DNA from: Thalassotalea insulae
GTDB taxonomy: Bacteria; Pseudomonadota; Gammaproteobacteria; Enterobacterales; Alteromonadaceae
Direction: 5' to 3'
DNA length: 64,000 nucleotides
NCBI RefSeq assembly: GCF_030161395.1
Contig: NZ_BSST01000001.1
Location: 2,108,001 to 2,172,000 of the forward strand
The translations under genes were made by a program, and so were the position numbers. This document shows positions 17,515-25,139 of this stretch, piece after piece. Below the pieces are notes generated by a model. The model ran no database searches. It was not told where the DNA came from and was given only the letters and a program-made list of their open reading frames with translations. Position 1 is the first letter of the stretch. Each line of letters begins with the position of its first letter.

Positions 17515-17601
17515 CTAATTAAAGGAATGTCGAACTTCTGCTACTAAGGCATGAGGGTTTTCTTCGATAACTAAATGACTAGTACTGGGTATGGTTATCC
17601 G
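17515..17601 (-). pseudogene. C-terminal remnant of an alpha/beta hydrolase (candidate)
   Basis: The reverse strand encodes about 28 residues, PSTSHLVIEENPHALVAEVR followed by HSFN and a stop, that look like the last helix and catalytic-His loop (GxSHL..EENP) of an alpha/beta hydrolase. No upstream part of the enzyme is found; the frame closes within 40 codons. It lies upstream of the solute-binding protein. Resemblance judged by eye only. Confidence 0.4.
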
Positions 17602-17718
17602 CTTGGAACAGGTGTTCTTGTTATGCAAATTATAACTTTACTTTAGTAAACGTATTGTCATGGTAAGAGACTGCCAGATGTTGATAGTGGCATCTGACAG
17701 AGTTGTGCGAGTACTGCC

Positions 17719-17880
17719 TTAACAAATGGCTTGCTGCTTCTTTTTAACAATTTCCTGTGGGCACGGGATATTGGTTATTTTTTCATTTTTAACTTTACGA
17801 ACCGGATAGGATGAAGCATGTTCGTTCGTTTTAATGTTTTTATTGATAAAGGTTAATGTGGATGCTTTTATCTTTTTCAT
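17719..17880 (-). CDS. Small basic hypothetical protein
   Basis: A 53-residue Lys-rich peptide starting MKKIKASTLTFINKNI and ending with two cysteines (CPQEIVKKKQQAIC). I choose the ATG at 17880, because AGGAAA lies about 9 bp upstream; the frame extends 25 codons further without a better start. It lies downstream of the ompA-family gene on the same strand, beyond a hairpin. No recognised domain, no membrane helix. It may be a genuine small protein or chance; there are no modification enzymes nearby to suggest a peptide natural product. Confidence 0.4.
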   Translation of the reverse strand: MKKIKASTLTFINKNIKTNEHASSYPVRKVKNEKITNIPCPQEIVKKKQQAIC

Positions 17881-17931
17881 TAGTGTGTATTTCCTATCGA
17901 GAATGTTGATTAGGCAACCAGAAATCGTGAA

Positions 17932-17960
17932 CATGAATGCAGTGAAATACTGCATTCATG
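17932..17960. terminator. Hairpin downstream of ompA-family gene
   Basis: CATGAATGCAGT and ACTGCATTCATG form a perfect 12-bp stem around a 5-nt loop, starting 15 bp beyond the ompA-family stop. The flanking T content is modest on both strands, so the terminator assignment is by position and stem strength. Confidence 0.55.
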
Positions 17961-17974
17961 CATCGACAATATGA

Positions 17975-19018
17975 TTAGTGTTTTACCTGTGCTTTTTTCT
18001 CTGTTGCGGTAATCTTGGCTACAACACGACGATTTTTTTCATGTGCTGATGCGCTATTGTCAGCCGATAGCAATTGGCTTTCACCATAGCCTTTTGCTGA
18101 TAAGCGAGAATCGTTAATATTGAATGTATCCACTAAAACGTTCATTACTGCGTCCGCGCGTTGTTGAGAGAGTCCTAAGTTGTATTCAGCACTGCCAACT
18201 GAAGAAGTATGACCCGCGATTTCAACTGAAGTATCTGGGTATTTGTTCATAAAATCAGCCAGTTGTTTGATTTCATGAATTGAAGAAGGTTTAATCGTGG
18301 CACTGTCATGGGCAAAAGCAACGGTGAGCGACATTTCAACGGTTTCGTTAGTGAATACTGTGCAACCTTTCGCATCTACTTTAACGTTAGCAGGTGTATG
18401 ACGACATTGGTCATTGTTATCGTTAACACCGTCATTATCGCTGTCGGCAACTGTGACCGGCTTAGCTGGTTTTACCGGTTTAGCTTGCTTAATCACAGGG
18501 GCTGGTTGAGTTTTACCAAAGGTGTATTTCATACCAAGTTTAATGCCCTGATCGGTGTAACCGTAATCCACATCCCTATAAACGGCAGCTTCACTATAAA
18601 GTGATAGATTGTCATTTATGCTTACTGTGTAGCCTGCACCAAGGTTTACAGCGTTGTAGCTTTTAACATTATTGAAGCGTTTAACGCCGGCAAACGTATA
18701 AGCGTTGCTATCTTTAATGTGATAGATGGCGTCAATACCATAACGGTTGCCGTATTCTTTGTCGTGCCCGTTTTCGGTGTCAAAACGTGTTCTGGCAAGT
18801 TCTAAACGTACATTCCATTGTTCATTGATAATTTTTTGTAAGTCTAAGCCAAGAGACTTGCCAGCTTCAATTTGTTGCCAGTCAATTAAATCTTCTTTGT
18901 TGGTACTTGATTTTATGTAATCGCCAAATACGCCAACTTCCCATGTTTTATCGATATTTTGTGCAGCTAAAGGTGCGCTGATAAGGGCTGCGAGTAGGGA
19001 AATGTTAAATGCTTTCAT
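17975..19018 (-). CDS. OmpA-family outer-membrane protein
   Basis: A 347-residue outer-membrane protein with signal peptide (ISLLAALISAPLAAQ), an N-terminal 8-strand-type barrel to about residue 175, a Pro/Lys/Val linker, one thrombospondin type 3-like calcium motif (DSDNDGVNDNNDQC) and a C-terminal OmpA peptidoglycan-binding domain (VEIAGHTSSVGSAEYNLGLS, QQRADAVMNVLV, GYGESQLL, NRRVVAKI). It anchors the outer membrane to the cell wall. The AAGGAAT site before the ATG at 19018 supports the start. It stands alone, with an AT-rich 300-bp region upstream that should hold its promoter. Confidence 0.92.
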   Translation of the reverse strand: MKAFNISLLAALISAPLAAQNIDKTWEVGVFGDYIKSSTNKEDLIDWQQIEAGKSLGLDLQKIINEQWNVRLELARTRFDTENGHDKEYGNRYGIDAIYHIKDSNAYTFAGVKRFNNVKSYNAVNLGAGYTVSINDNLSLYSEAAVYRDVDYGYTDQGIKLGMKYTFGKTQPAPVIKQAKPVKPAKPVTVADSDNDGVNDNNDQCRHTPANVKVDAKGCTVFTNETVEMSLTVAFAHDSATIKPSSIHEIKQLADFMNKYPDTSVEIAGHTSSVGSAEYNLGLSQQRADAVMNVLVDTFNINDSRLSAKGYGESQLLSADNSASAHEKNRRVVAKITATEKKAQVKH

Positions 19019-19333
19019 GATAATTCCTTGTGTAGATCAGATAAATTTTTCTTAATGTCTGCCAGCTATAACGGTGAGAAAACAAGAAAGTCACAAAAAA
19101 ATTATTTTTTTTATTTATTTGTTGATGTTTGGCAAAAAATTGATAGAAAAATTGAAAACAACTTATGTATTAAGTGCTGATTAAATAGTTATTTTCTGTA
19201 CTAGTCATAGAAATAATGCTCGAAATTAACGTACAATCCGCCGACAAAATTTATATTAATTGATTATTTTTTGTGACTTTTATCAAAACGAAACGTTATT
19301 GGTTTAAGCAGGTGGTGATTGCTAGGGGAAGAA

Positions 19334-19567
19334 ATGAAAAGTATTGAACAAAGTTTGGCGGAGGGGCTGACCAGTGATGAGGATGTCGCCTTTAACACGC
19401 CAGACGACGAATTATTTAAACGGGCAGCGACGACTGTCAATGTACAACAGGGTAGTAAAGATTTACTTGCGCTGGGCATGGCCTCTATTTGGGTGGTATT
19501 TGTCAGCATATTTATCAAAATTTTGAAGCCCGTATTAAACAACATGGCACAAGGTAGGAACAAGTAA
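19334..19567 (+). CDS. Small single-pass membrane protein, MscS/sigma operon
   Basis: A 77-residue protein with an acidic N-terminal half (residues 1-45) and one membrane helix (LALGMASIWVVFVSIFIKIL, about 46-66) followed by a short basic tail. The ATG at 19334 has an excellent AGGGGA upstream; a longer in-frame TTG start is unlikely. Its stop overlaps the start of the MscS-type gene (TAATG), so the two are translationally coupled. No family recognised. It could modulate the channel or, by topology, act as a small membrane anti-sigma factor for the sigma gene two positions downstream; both ideas are inference. Confidence 0.75.
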   Translation: MKSIEQSLAEGLTSDEDVAFNTPDDELFKRAATTVNVQQGSKDLLALGMASIWVVFVSIFIKILKPVLNNMAQGRNK

Positions 19568-20391
19568 TGGCAACGGAAAATATCACAGAAAAAACCTATA
19601 ACGGATTAATGACGATATGGCACAAGGTAATGACGTTTTTACCAGACCTTATTGTTGCCATAGTATTTCTGTTAGTCGGTTGGCTAGTCGCTACACTGAT
19701 TAAGCGTTTTCTTAACAAAACACTCAGTAAAATTGGTTTTAATAACTTTTTAGATAAGTTAGGGCTGGATGTTTTATTGAGCAAAATGGATATTAAGGTT
19801 ACCGGTAGTGAAGTGATCGCCCGAATAATTTCAATATTTGTTATGTTGATCTTTTTACTGGCGGCGTTAGATATTGTTGGTCTAACTATGTTGTCTGGCT
19901 TAATTGATACCTTAGCCTTGTTTTTACCTAAATTGTTGGCGGCATTGGCGGTGTTACTGTGTGGTTTCTTTGTTGCCCAGATCGTGTTTAATGCCGTTAA
20001 GATTGCGGCAAAAAATACTGGCGTCGATTATGGTCGTTCGGTTGCGGAAGTATGCCGCGGCATCATCATAGTGATCACGTTCTCATTATCTATCACTCAG
20101 CTTGATATCGATGTTTCACTGCTTAATACCATTATTTCTGTCGTTATTGCCAGCGTTGGTTTAGCCGCTGCAATCTCTTTAGGGATAGGAACAAAGTCAA
20201 TGGCGCAGGAAATTGTCGCCGGTGTTTATTTAAGAGAAATGTATCAAGCGGGCGATAGCATCACAGTGCAAGAAGTAAAAGGCACTTTAGTGTCAATCGG
20301 CAGTGTTGCCAGTAAAGTCATGGCAGAACAAGAGCAGATTGTGACTGTGCCAAATACGTTTTTATTAGCCAATAAAGTGACTAAAGGGTAA
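19567..20391 (+). CDS. MscS-family mechanosensitive channel-like protein
   Basis: A 274-residue inner-membrane protein with about five hydrophobic helices: residues 22-45 (PDLIVAIVFLLVGWLVATLI), about 80-105, about 115-140, about 155-175 and the pore-type helix near 180-205 (VVIASVGLAAAISLGIGTKS). The repeated helix-plus-glycine units match the conserved-TM-helix/MscS group of small-conductance channels that release solutes on osmotic downshift. It starts 1 bp inside the preceding small membrane gene and is followed 16 bp later by an ECF-like sigma gene. The C-terminal soluble part is short compared with E. coli MscS. Confidence 0.85.
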   Translation: MATENITEKTYNGLMTIWHKVMTFLPDLIVAIVFLLVGWLVATLIKRFLNKTLSKIGFNNFLDKLGLDVLLSKMDIKVTGSEVIARIISIFVMLIFLLAALDIVGLTMLSGLIDTLALFLPKLLAALAVLLCGFFVAQIVFNAVKIAAKNTGVDYGRSVAEVCRGIIIVITFSLSITQLDIDVSLLNTIISVVIASVGLAAAISLGIGTKSMAQEIVAGVYLREMYQAGDSITVQEVKGTLVSIGSVASKVMAEQEQIVTVPNTFLLANKVTKG

Positions 20392-20407
20392 GTCAGGTCA
20401 GATTGAT

Positions 20408-20944
20408 TTGAATGCCTTGAATGAACGGCAGCTCGTTGCATTAGTGCAAGAGAGCTTGCCGTATAATACACAATTTTTTCAGCAGCTGATCACCCCTTAT
20501 TTACCCAGACTCAAAAGCTATTGTGCGAAAGTTCTGGGTAATCTGGCTGATGCTGAAGATGCTGTGCAAGAAACGATCATTAAAGCCTTGAACCACCTCA
20601 AAGGCTTTAAATGGATCGTCTCGTTTAAAGTTTGGCTGTTTAAAATAGCTCATAATGAATGCATAAATAAAATTAGAGAACGTCGCTGGGAGCTTTATGA
20701 CAATGATAGTGATTACCTTGACACTCTCGAAGCTCCTATGGTGAACGAAGGTGACTTTACTCAGTTATTATCATCACTACTCGATGAATTAGTATTTGTT
20801 GACCGCAACATCATGCTACTGAGATATCGCACCGGATTAGAATTTCAGGAAATTGCCGATATCTGTGAAATGAAATTATCAGCAGTAAAAATGCGCCATA
20901 AAAGAGTGATTGATTACTTAAAGGCGCACGTTCAAGCGGAGTAA
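20408..20944 (+). CDS. ECF-type sigma-70 family factor
   Basis: A 178-residue alternative sigma factor. Region 2 spans about residues 25-95 (LGNLADAEDAVQETIIKALN, then VWLFKIAHNECINKIRERRW), and region 4 about 120-172 (IMLLRYRTGLEFQEIADICE and a helix-turn-helix with AVKMRHKRVIDYL). No ATG is available in frame near the beginning; a TTG at 20408 with AGG about 10 bp upstream is the likely start. It follows the MscS-type gene by 16 bp, which implies co-transcription. There is no classical anti-sigma gene next to it; the small membrane protein at 19334 is a candidate. Confidence 0.88.
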   Translation: MNALNERQLVALVQESLPYNTQFFQQLITPYLPRLKSYCAKVLGNLADAEDAVQETIIKALNHLKGFKWIVSFKVWLFKIAHNECINKIRERRWELYDNDSDYLDTLEAPMVNEGDFTQLLSSLLDELVFVDRNIMLLRYRTGLEFQEIADICEMKLSAVKMRHKRVIDYLKAHVQAE

Positions 20945-21020
20945 TTCAACTGTCTTAATATCGCTATTCTTGGCAGTTATTCAACGCCGAATAATGCCGA
21001 TGCTTTGTCTATTTTAAGTG

Positions 21021-21539
21021 TTATTTATGCTTCACCAGTGCGTTAAATGCTGATTTTAGTAGCGCCCGACTGTATAACTTGTGAAAACCGGAAAATACAT
21101 GAAACAAGATACCGAAAGTGCTTTTTCCTGATGATGATACTGTTCTGGGAACGACGACAGAACCAAAGTAAAGCCGGGTAACGGGCTGATTCAGGTGTTC
21201 TAAAGACGCTGTCATTAACCAAGAGCGGGTACTTTTGGTGAATTCACACAGTAATATTTGGTTATTACTCTTATCTTCGACCGTCCAGATTGAAAATTGA
21301 TTACTATTACCGTTCGCTAAAGCGCTAATATCATTATTGCTGACATGTTTTTTGGCAAAAATTGACAAGATGATGTGTTCAATTTTAAAGACCGGCGTTG
21401 TATAAAAAGCCTCGATATATTGCGTTAGCGTCACTTTTTTAGGGATGTCAATGTAATAGCAATCTGTGTGTGCCCCTTGATGTGCATATTTTATCGATAA
21501 AGCATTCTCTGGTAACAGGTCAATGCATATTGTTGTCAT
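21021..21539 (-). CDS. Conserved-looking hypothetical protein
   Basis: A 172-residue protein without a signal peptide or membrane helix. It shows the regular pattern of a folded domain: ILSIFAKKHVSNND, ILLCEFTKSTRSWLMTASL, VTRLYFGSVVVPR, and a C-terminal helix FSGFHKLYSRALLKSAFNAL. I do not recognise the family. It reads on the minus strand, convergent with the sigma gene and followed upstream by the P-loop kinase gene (29 bp apart), with which it may be co-transcribed. Confidence 0.65.
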   Translation of the reverse strand: MTTICIDLLPENALSIKYAHQGAHTDCYYIDIPKKVTLTQYIEAFYTTPVFKIEHIILSIFAKKHVSNNDISALANGNSNQFSIWTVEDKSNNQILLCEFTKSTRSWLMTASLEHLNQPVTRLYFGSVVVPRTVSSSGKSTFGILFHVFSGFHKLYSRALLKSAFNALVKHK

Positions 21540-21568
21540 GTTAATTTAGTCTCAGGTTCGTTGAACGT

Positions 21569-22129
21569 TCAGTCTATATGGGACGTTATTTTGTTGCTGT
21601 TCGTTGTGGTTTGGGGCTTCACATGTCTATCGATAAAGTGGTTTAATTGTGCAAGTGAGCGGATCACATACACAGACTTGCCCGGTGACTTTTTTTCTAG
21701 TTGTTGTAGGAAATCCCCATGCCAAAATGTCGGGCTGAGTTTTAACATTTTATAGCTCGCTATGCTGCCTTTTAATACTGAACTGCCGGCAGGCCAACCT
21801 TCTGGTTTTATAAACAACCCTTTTAATAGTCGCTTGGTCACTAACCAATAACTCACCGTATAAGGTAAGTTGATATAAATTAACGTGTCAGCAGCATCCA
21901 AGCGTTTATTGAAAGAGGCTATTGGCCCAAAACCATCGATAATCCAACTGTCTGAGACTAGAATATTTTGATGCTTTTCGTGATACGTTTGGCTATCTAC
22001 CTGACTACCATCGCTGTTATAAACAATAGAGTCTAATTGGTGCAACTGAATGCCAGTCACAGACGCTAATTTTTTACTGAAAGTGGATTTACCACTACCG
22101 GGTTTACCGAAAACAGCTATTTTTTTCAT
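21569..22129 (-). CDS. P-loop kinase, adenylate-kinase-like
   Basis: A 186-residue nucleotide-binding protein. The Walker A motif GKPGSGKST occupies residues 8-16; LHQLDSIVY and a later WIIDGFGP follow as in the adenylate-kinase-like / FlaR group. It has the arrangement of a small nucleoside or shikimate-type kinase, but the acceptor is unknown. A terminator-like hairpin lies 45 bp upstream, closing the Lrp gene transcript, so this gene has its own promoter. The hypothetical gene at 21021 follows it. Confidence 0.75.
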   Translation of the reverse strand: MKKIAVFGKPGSGKSTFSKKLASVTGIQLHQLDSIVYNSDGSQVDSQTYHEKHQNILVSDSWIIDGFGPIASFNKRLDAADTLIYINLPYTVSYWLVTKRLLKGLFIKPEGWPAGSSVLKGSIASYKMLKLSPTFWHGDFLQQLEKKSPGKSVYVIRSLAQLNHFIDRHVKPQTTTNSNKITSHID

Positions 22130-22173
22130 ATTACCTCCGTTTATTTACGTTTATCCCTAGAGGCAGAATGACA

Positions 22174-22196
22174 AAACCCGCCTCTTGGGCGGGTTT
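22174..22196 (-). terminator. Rho-independent terminator for the Lrp-type gene
   Basis: AAACCCGCC and GGCGGGTTT form a GC-rich 9-bp stem with a 5-nt loop. On the minus strand the stem runs into TTTTG, and it lies about 145 bp beyond the Lrp-family stop, before the kinase gene. Confidence 0.7.
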
Positions 22197-22340
22197 GACA
22201 ATTTTAACTCACAGCAAATCCCACCATTCCTATGGAATGATGATAATTCGAGCTAAGTATTGATTAAATTTTGTCGTCATATGCTTATCTTGAAAGCACA
22301 GCGTAGTGAAGTCAACGGTTGAACACCTAATGTTACAATT

Positions 22341-22817
22341 TTAGTGGCTATTATTTGTTAACTTATCCAACGGAATGCTTAAATTTGTTTTGTGCGGTTT
22401 TATCACCACTTTGGTGGTAAATTTCTTAATATTGGTGTTCGACATAAATAGCTTTCTTGATAACTGATCAAATTCTTCCATGTTGTTAGTTACCACTATA
22501 ACAACAAAGTCGATATCACCCGCCATGTAATACAATTGCTGAATACTTGCTTCGTTATTTAAATCATCTAATGTGGCATTAAGCGCTTGTTCGCCGCCTT
22601 TTTCTAAGGTGATCTCGACAATTGTTGTGATAATGTTTGGCAGCTTTGAGCGGTCTAATATTGCTACTTCTGTTTGAATAACGCCTTGCTGCTTGAGTTT
22701 CTTTATTCGACGCTGACAGGATGAGGCAGATAAACCAATTTTACTGCCGACGGCTTCTGTACTTTGGCGGCTATCAGTTTGTAGCTGCTTTAGGATTTGA
22801 ACGTCAAAATCATCCAT
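22341..22817 (-). CDS. Lrp/AsnC-family transcriptional regulator
   Basis: A 158-residue regulator: N-terminal winged helix (DVQILKQLQTDSRQSTEAVG, then SASSCQRRIKKLKQQGVI) and a C-terminal RAM/AsnC ligand-binding domain (VEITLEKGGEQALNATL, YYMAGDIDFVVIVVTNNMEE). It is divergent from the glutathione-transferase gene at 22948 with 130 bp between starts, which suggests that it controls that gene. The effector is probably an amino acid, by family habit. Confidence 0.9.
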   Translation of the reverse strand: MDDFDVQILKQLQTDSRQSTEAVGSKIGLSASSCQRRIKKLKQQGVIQTEVAILDRSKLPNIITTIVEITLEKGGEQALNATLDDLNNEASIQQLYYMAGDIDFVVIVVTNNMEEFDQLSRKLFMSNTNIKKFTTKVVIKPHKTNLSIPLDKLTNNSH

Positions 22818-22947
22818 GGATAAATTCCCCGAAAAATAATAAAAAATGACTTTAAATAGGCGTTTACCAGTGCATTATAAAGCGAAAAGTGAATAAAAAA
22901 TAATTATAGTAGTTAAAAATAGACAATCATTTCATTTAAGGTCAGCA

Positions 22948-23613
22948 ATGAGCAGAATTTTATACAGTGGCAATAGAAATGCATCGAGTTGGGCTTTTCG
23001 TGCCTGGTTGGCATTAAAAGAACAAAGTATTGAATTTACTGAAAAAATTATTGATATCCGACGTCCGCAGCGTTGGAAAAATCTTGAAAGCATTGGTGAG
23101 TTTTCTGCGCCTGCTGCGGTGCCGGTATTAAATGATAATGGCTTTATTGTTTCTGATTCGCTGGCAATTATGGAATATGCCAATGAACTTGGTGACGGCT
23201 CGCTATTACCGATAAATATTCAAGCGCGGGCAAGAGCGCGTTCGCTTGCGGCATGGCAACATTCTACCTTTGGTCGCTTATGTTCATGTTTATCATTTGA
23301 AAGTGCGTTCTACCCGGAGAAAAAAACACTGTCAGCGGATGAAGTTGCAACGATAAAGAGAATTTATGATATTTGGGAACAATCGATAACGGAATTTGGT
23401 GGAGACTATCTTGTTGGTGAATATTCACTAGCAGATATTGCATTTGTGCCGTCAGTGCTCAGGCTGACTTCACATTACCAACCGGATCAGCGTTGGCCAA
23501 AAACAAGCGATTGGGTGCAATTATTGTTAAACCGACCGTATGTCAAAGAATGGCTGAATGATGCTAATAAACTCGCACCAATTTACTTACCGGGATATCG
23601 AAATGATCCTTAA
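22948..23613 (+). CDS. Glutathione S-transferase family protein
   Basis: A 221-residue GST-like protein. The N-terminal thioredoxin-like domain (LYSGNRNASSWAFRAWLALK) has the active-site Ser/Asn region, SAPAAVPVLNDN with the cis-Pro and VSDSLAIMEYANEL for glutathione binding; the alpha-helical C-terminal domain has LVGEYSLADIAFVPSVLRL. It would conjugate glutathione to electrophiles or act in maleylacetoacetate-type isomerisation. AAGG precedes the ATG at proper distance. The divergent Lrp gene is the likely regulator. Confidence 0.87.
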   Translation: MSRILYSGNRNASSWAFRAWLALKEQSIEFTEKIIDIRRPQRWKNLESIGEFSAPAAVPVLNDNGFIVSDSLAIMEYANELGDGSLLPINIQARARARSLAAWQHSTFGRLCSCLSFESAFYPEKKTLSADEVATIKRIYDIWEQSITEFGGDYLVGEYSLADIAFVPSVLRLTSHYQPDQRWPKTSDWVQLLLNRPYVKEWLNDANKLAPIYLPGYRNDP

Positions 23614-23960
23614 TATTGGCTGTTTGCTTAGTTCATCTGTGTCGGCGTCGCTCAAGGTGATTTTTGCGGCGAGGCGGCTATATGAACATGTCGAAGTGAA
23701 CCATAATATTCAATCCTCTTGGTTTATGGTCACTTTGTTGCTGGTGCATGAGTTTTAATTGGAAAAATTGCTCAGTTAAATAATTCGTTTATGCAGACAA
23801 ACCAAATATTAACGAGACGAAATTATTTTGCTGCTGCTTAATATCGCCAATTAGACCAATCTACCAACATTAACTTTTCTTAATGTTTTAGCAAGGTTGT
23901 TGAAATGTGAGCTGTGTTAACTTCTTGAGTTCACTTAGTTTAATTACCTTGGAACTACCA

Positions 23961-24413
23961 ATGAAAATGCCTAGCCTTTGTTTAGTCTTTGCCATAATGC
24001 TGTCTTGCGCCAGTAACGCTCAAAACCCTATTGAACGCGACCTAATAAAACGTGTTGATGATTTGATTTTGGCACAAATCTCATTTGACCCAAAAAAGTT
24101 GGATCACTTGTTGTCAGACGAATTTATCGAGATTTCACCCAAAGGTGAGTTTGACACTAAAGCCAAGGTGTTGAAATTTTATCAACCAATGAATAAAACG
24201 AAATTTGTACCAGCGATTGAAAAGAGCGTTCTACAGGTGAGTTATGTTGAAAACATGGCTTACATCGCACTTACCGAGACTTTTAAAGCGCCCAACAGTG
24301 ATGCCACATTATTTTCAATGCGAGTCATTTTTACCCTCAAACAAATAGCCAATGAATGGAAATTTACTTATGCCCAATATACACCTATAGTGGCAAATTC
24401 AAAAAGTCAGTAA
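23961..24413 (+). CDS. Exported NTF2/SnoaL-like protein
   Basis: A 150-residue protein with a signal peptide (MPSLCLVFAIMLSCASNAQ region) and a cone-shaped NTF2-like domain of the DUF4440/SnoaL kind (IKRVDDLILAQISFDPKKLD, LLSDEFIEISPKGEF, NEWKFTYAQYTP). The start at 23961 gives a normal signal peptide and has GGA about 8 bp upstream; a longer GTG start 54 bp earlier is less likely. It precedes the two-component genes by 45 bp on the same strand and may belong to the same transcript. Function unknown. Confidence 0.7.
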   Translation: MKMPSLCLVFAIMLSCASNAQNPIERDLIKRVDDLILAQISFDPKKLDHLLSDEFIEISPKGEFDTKAKVLKFYQPMNKTKFVPAIEKSVLQVSYVENMAYIALTETFKAPNSDATLFSMRVIFTLKQIANEWKFTYAQYTPIVANSKSQ

Positions 24414-24458
24414 TGAGTTTATAGGTCGAGATACTGTGTGTTCTCAAGGAAAGGTCGA

Positions 24459-25133
24459 ATGAAAGTTTTAGTCGTTGAGGATGATGCACAAATTGCTGCA
24501 TACCTGGCAAAAGCGTTAAAAGAATCAGGCCATATTGTCGATCAAGCGCATGATGGCAAAGATGCACTTTTTTTATCAACGACTGAAAAATACGACGCAA
24601 TTGTGCTTGACCGCATGTTACCGAATGTTGACGGTCTTACCGTGTTGAAAGTGCTTCGTGAATCAAAAAATGAGACTCCTGTCTTGTTTCTAAGTGCCTT
24701 GGCTGAAGTTGATCAAAAAGTGATAGGTTTGAGAGCGGGCGCAGATGATTATCTGGAAAAGCCATTTTCTGTGATAGAGCTACAGGCCCGTCTTGAAGTT
24801 TTACACAAGCGACACAAGCAGACGTTTTCAACCGAAACCGTGTTGCAAGTTGAAGATCTAACGCTAGATTTAACCCGTCGTAAAGTTACCCGTTCTGGTC
24901 ATCCCATTTCACTGCAAACGAAGGAGTTTCAGCTACTTGCTTATTTGATGGAAAACAAAGGGCAAATTGTCACTCGTTCTATGTTATTTGAAAAAGTATG
25001 GGATTATTATTTTGATCCTGCTACCAATGTTATTGATGTTCATATGAGTCGCTTACGAGCCAAAGTTGATAAAGGACACGATAAAAAGTTACTGCAAACG
25101 GTGCGTGGTAGTGGTTATATTATTGATGGGTAA
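24459..25133 (+). CDS. OmpR/PhoB-family response regulator
   Basis: A 224-residue response regulator: receiver domain (VVEDDAQ with Asp8/Asp9, phosphorylation site Asp51 in VLDRMLP, a later FLSA and KPF) and a C-terminal winged helix (LQTKEFQLLAYLMENKGQIV, VIDVHMSRLRAKVDK, TVRGSGYII). The start at 24459 is set by AGGAAAGG just upstream and by the family N-terminus; the frame extends 7 codons further without a good site. The sensor kinase follows within 6-15 bp. Confidence 0.93.
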   Translation: MKVLVVEDDAQIAAYLAKALKESGHIVDQAHDGKDALFLSTTEKYDAIVLDRMLPNVDGLTVLKVLRESKNETPVLFLSALAEVDQKVIGLRAGADDYLEKPFSVIELQARLEVLHKRHKQTFSTETVLQVEDLTLDLTRRKVTRSGHPISLQTKEFQLLAYLMENKGQIVTRSMLFEKVWDYYFDPATNVIDVHMSRLRAKVDKGHDKKLLQTVRGSGYIIDG

Positions 25134-25139
25134 AGTGCA

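Noticed and set aside
23603..23758. A 51-codon frame overlapping the end of the GST gene
   Set aside because: No ribosome-binding site; it begins inside the GST gene and has no recognisable domain.
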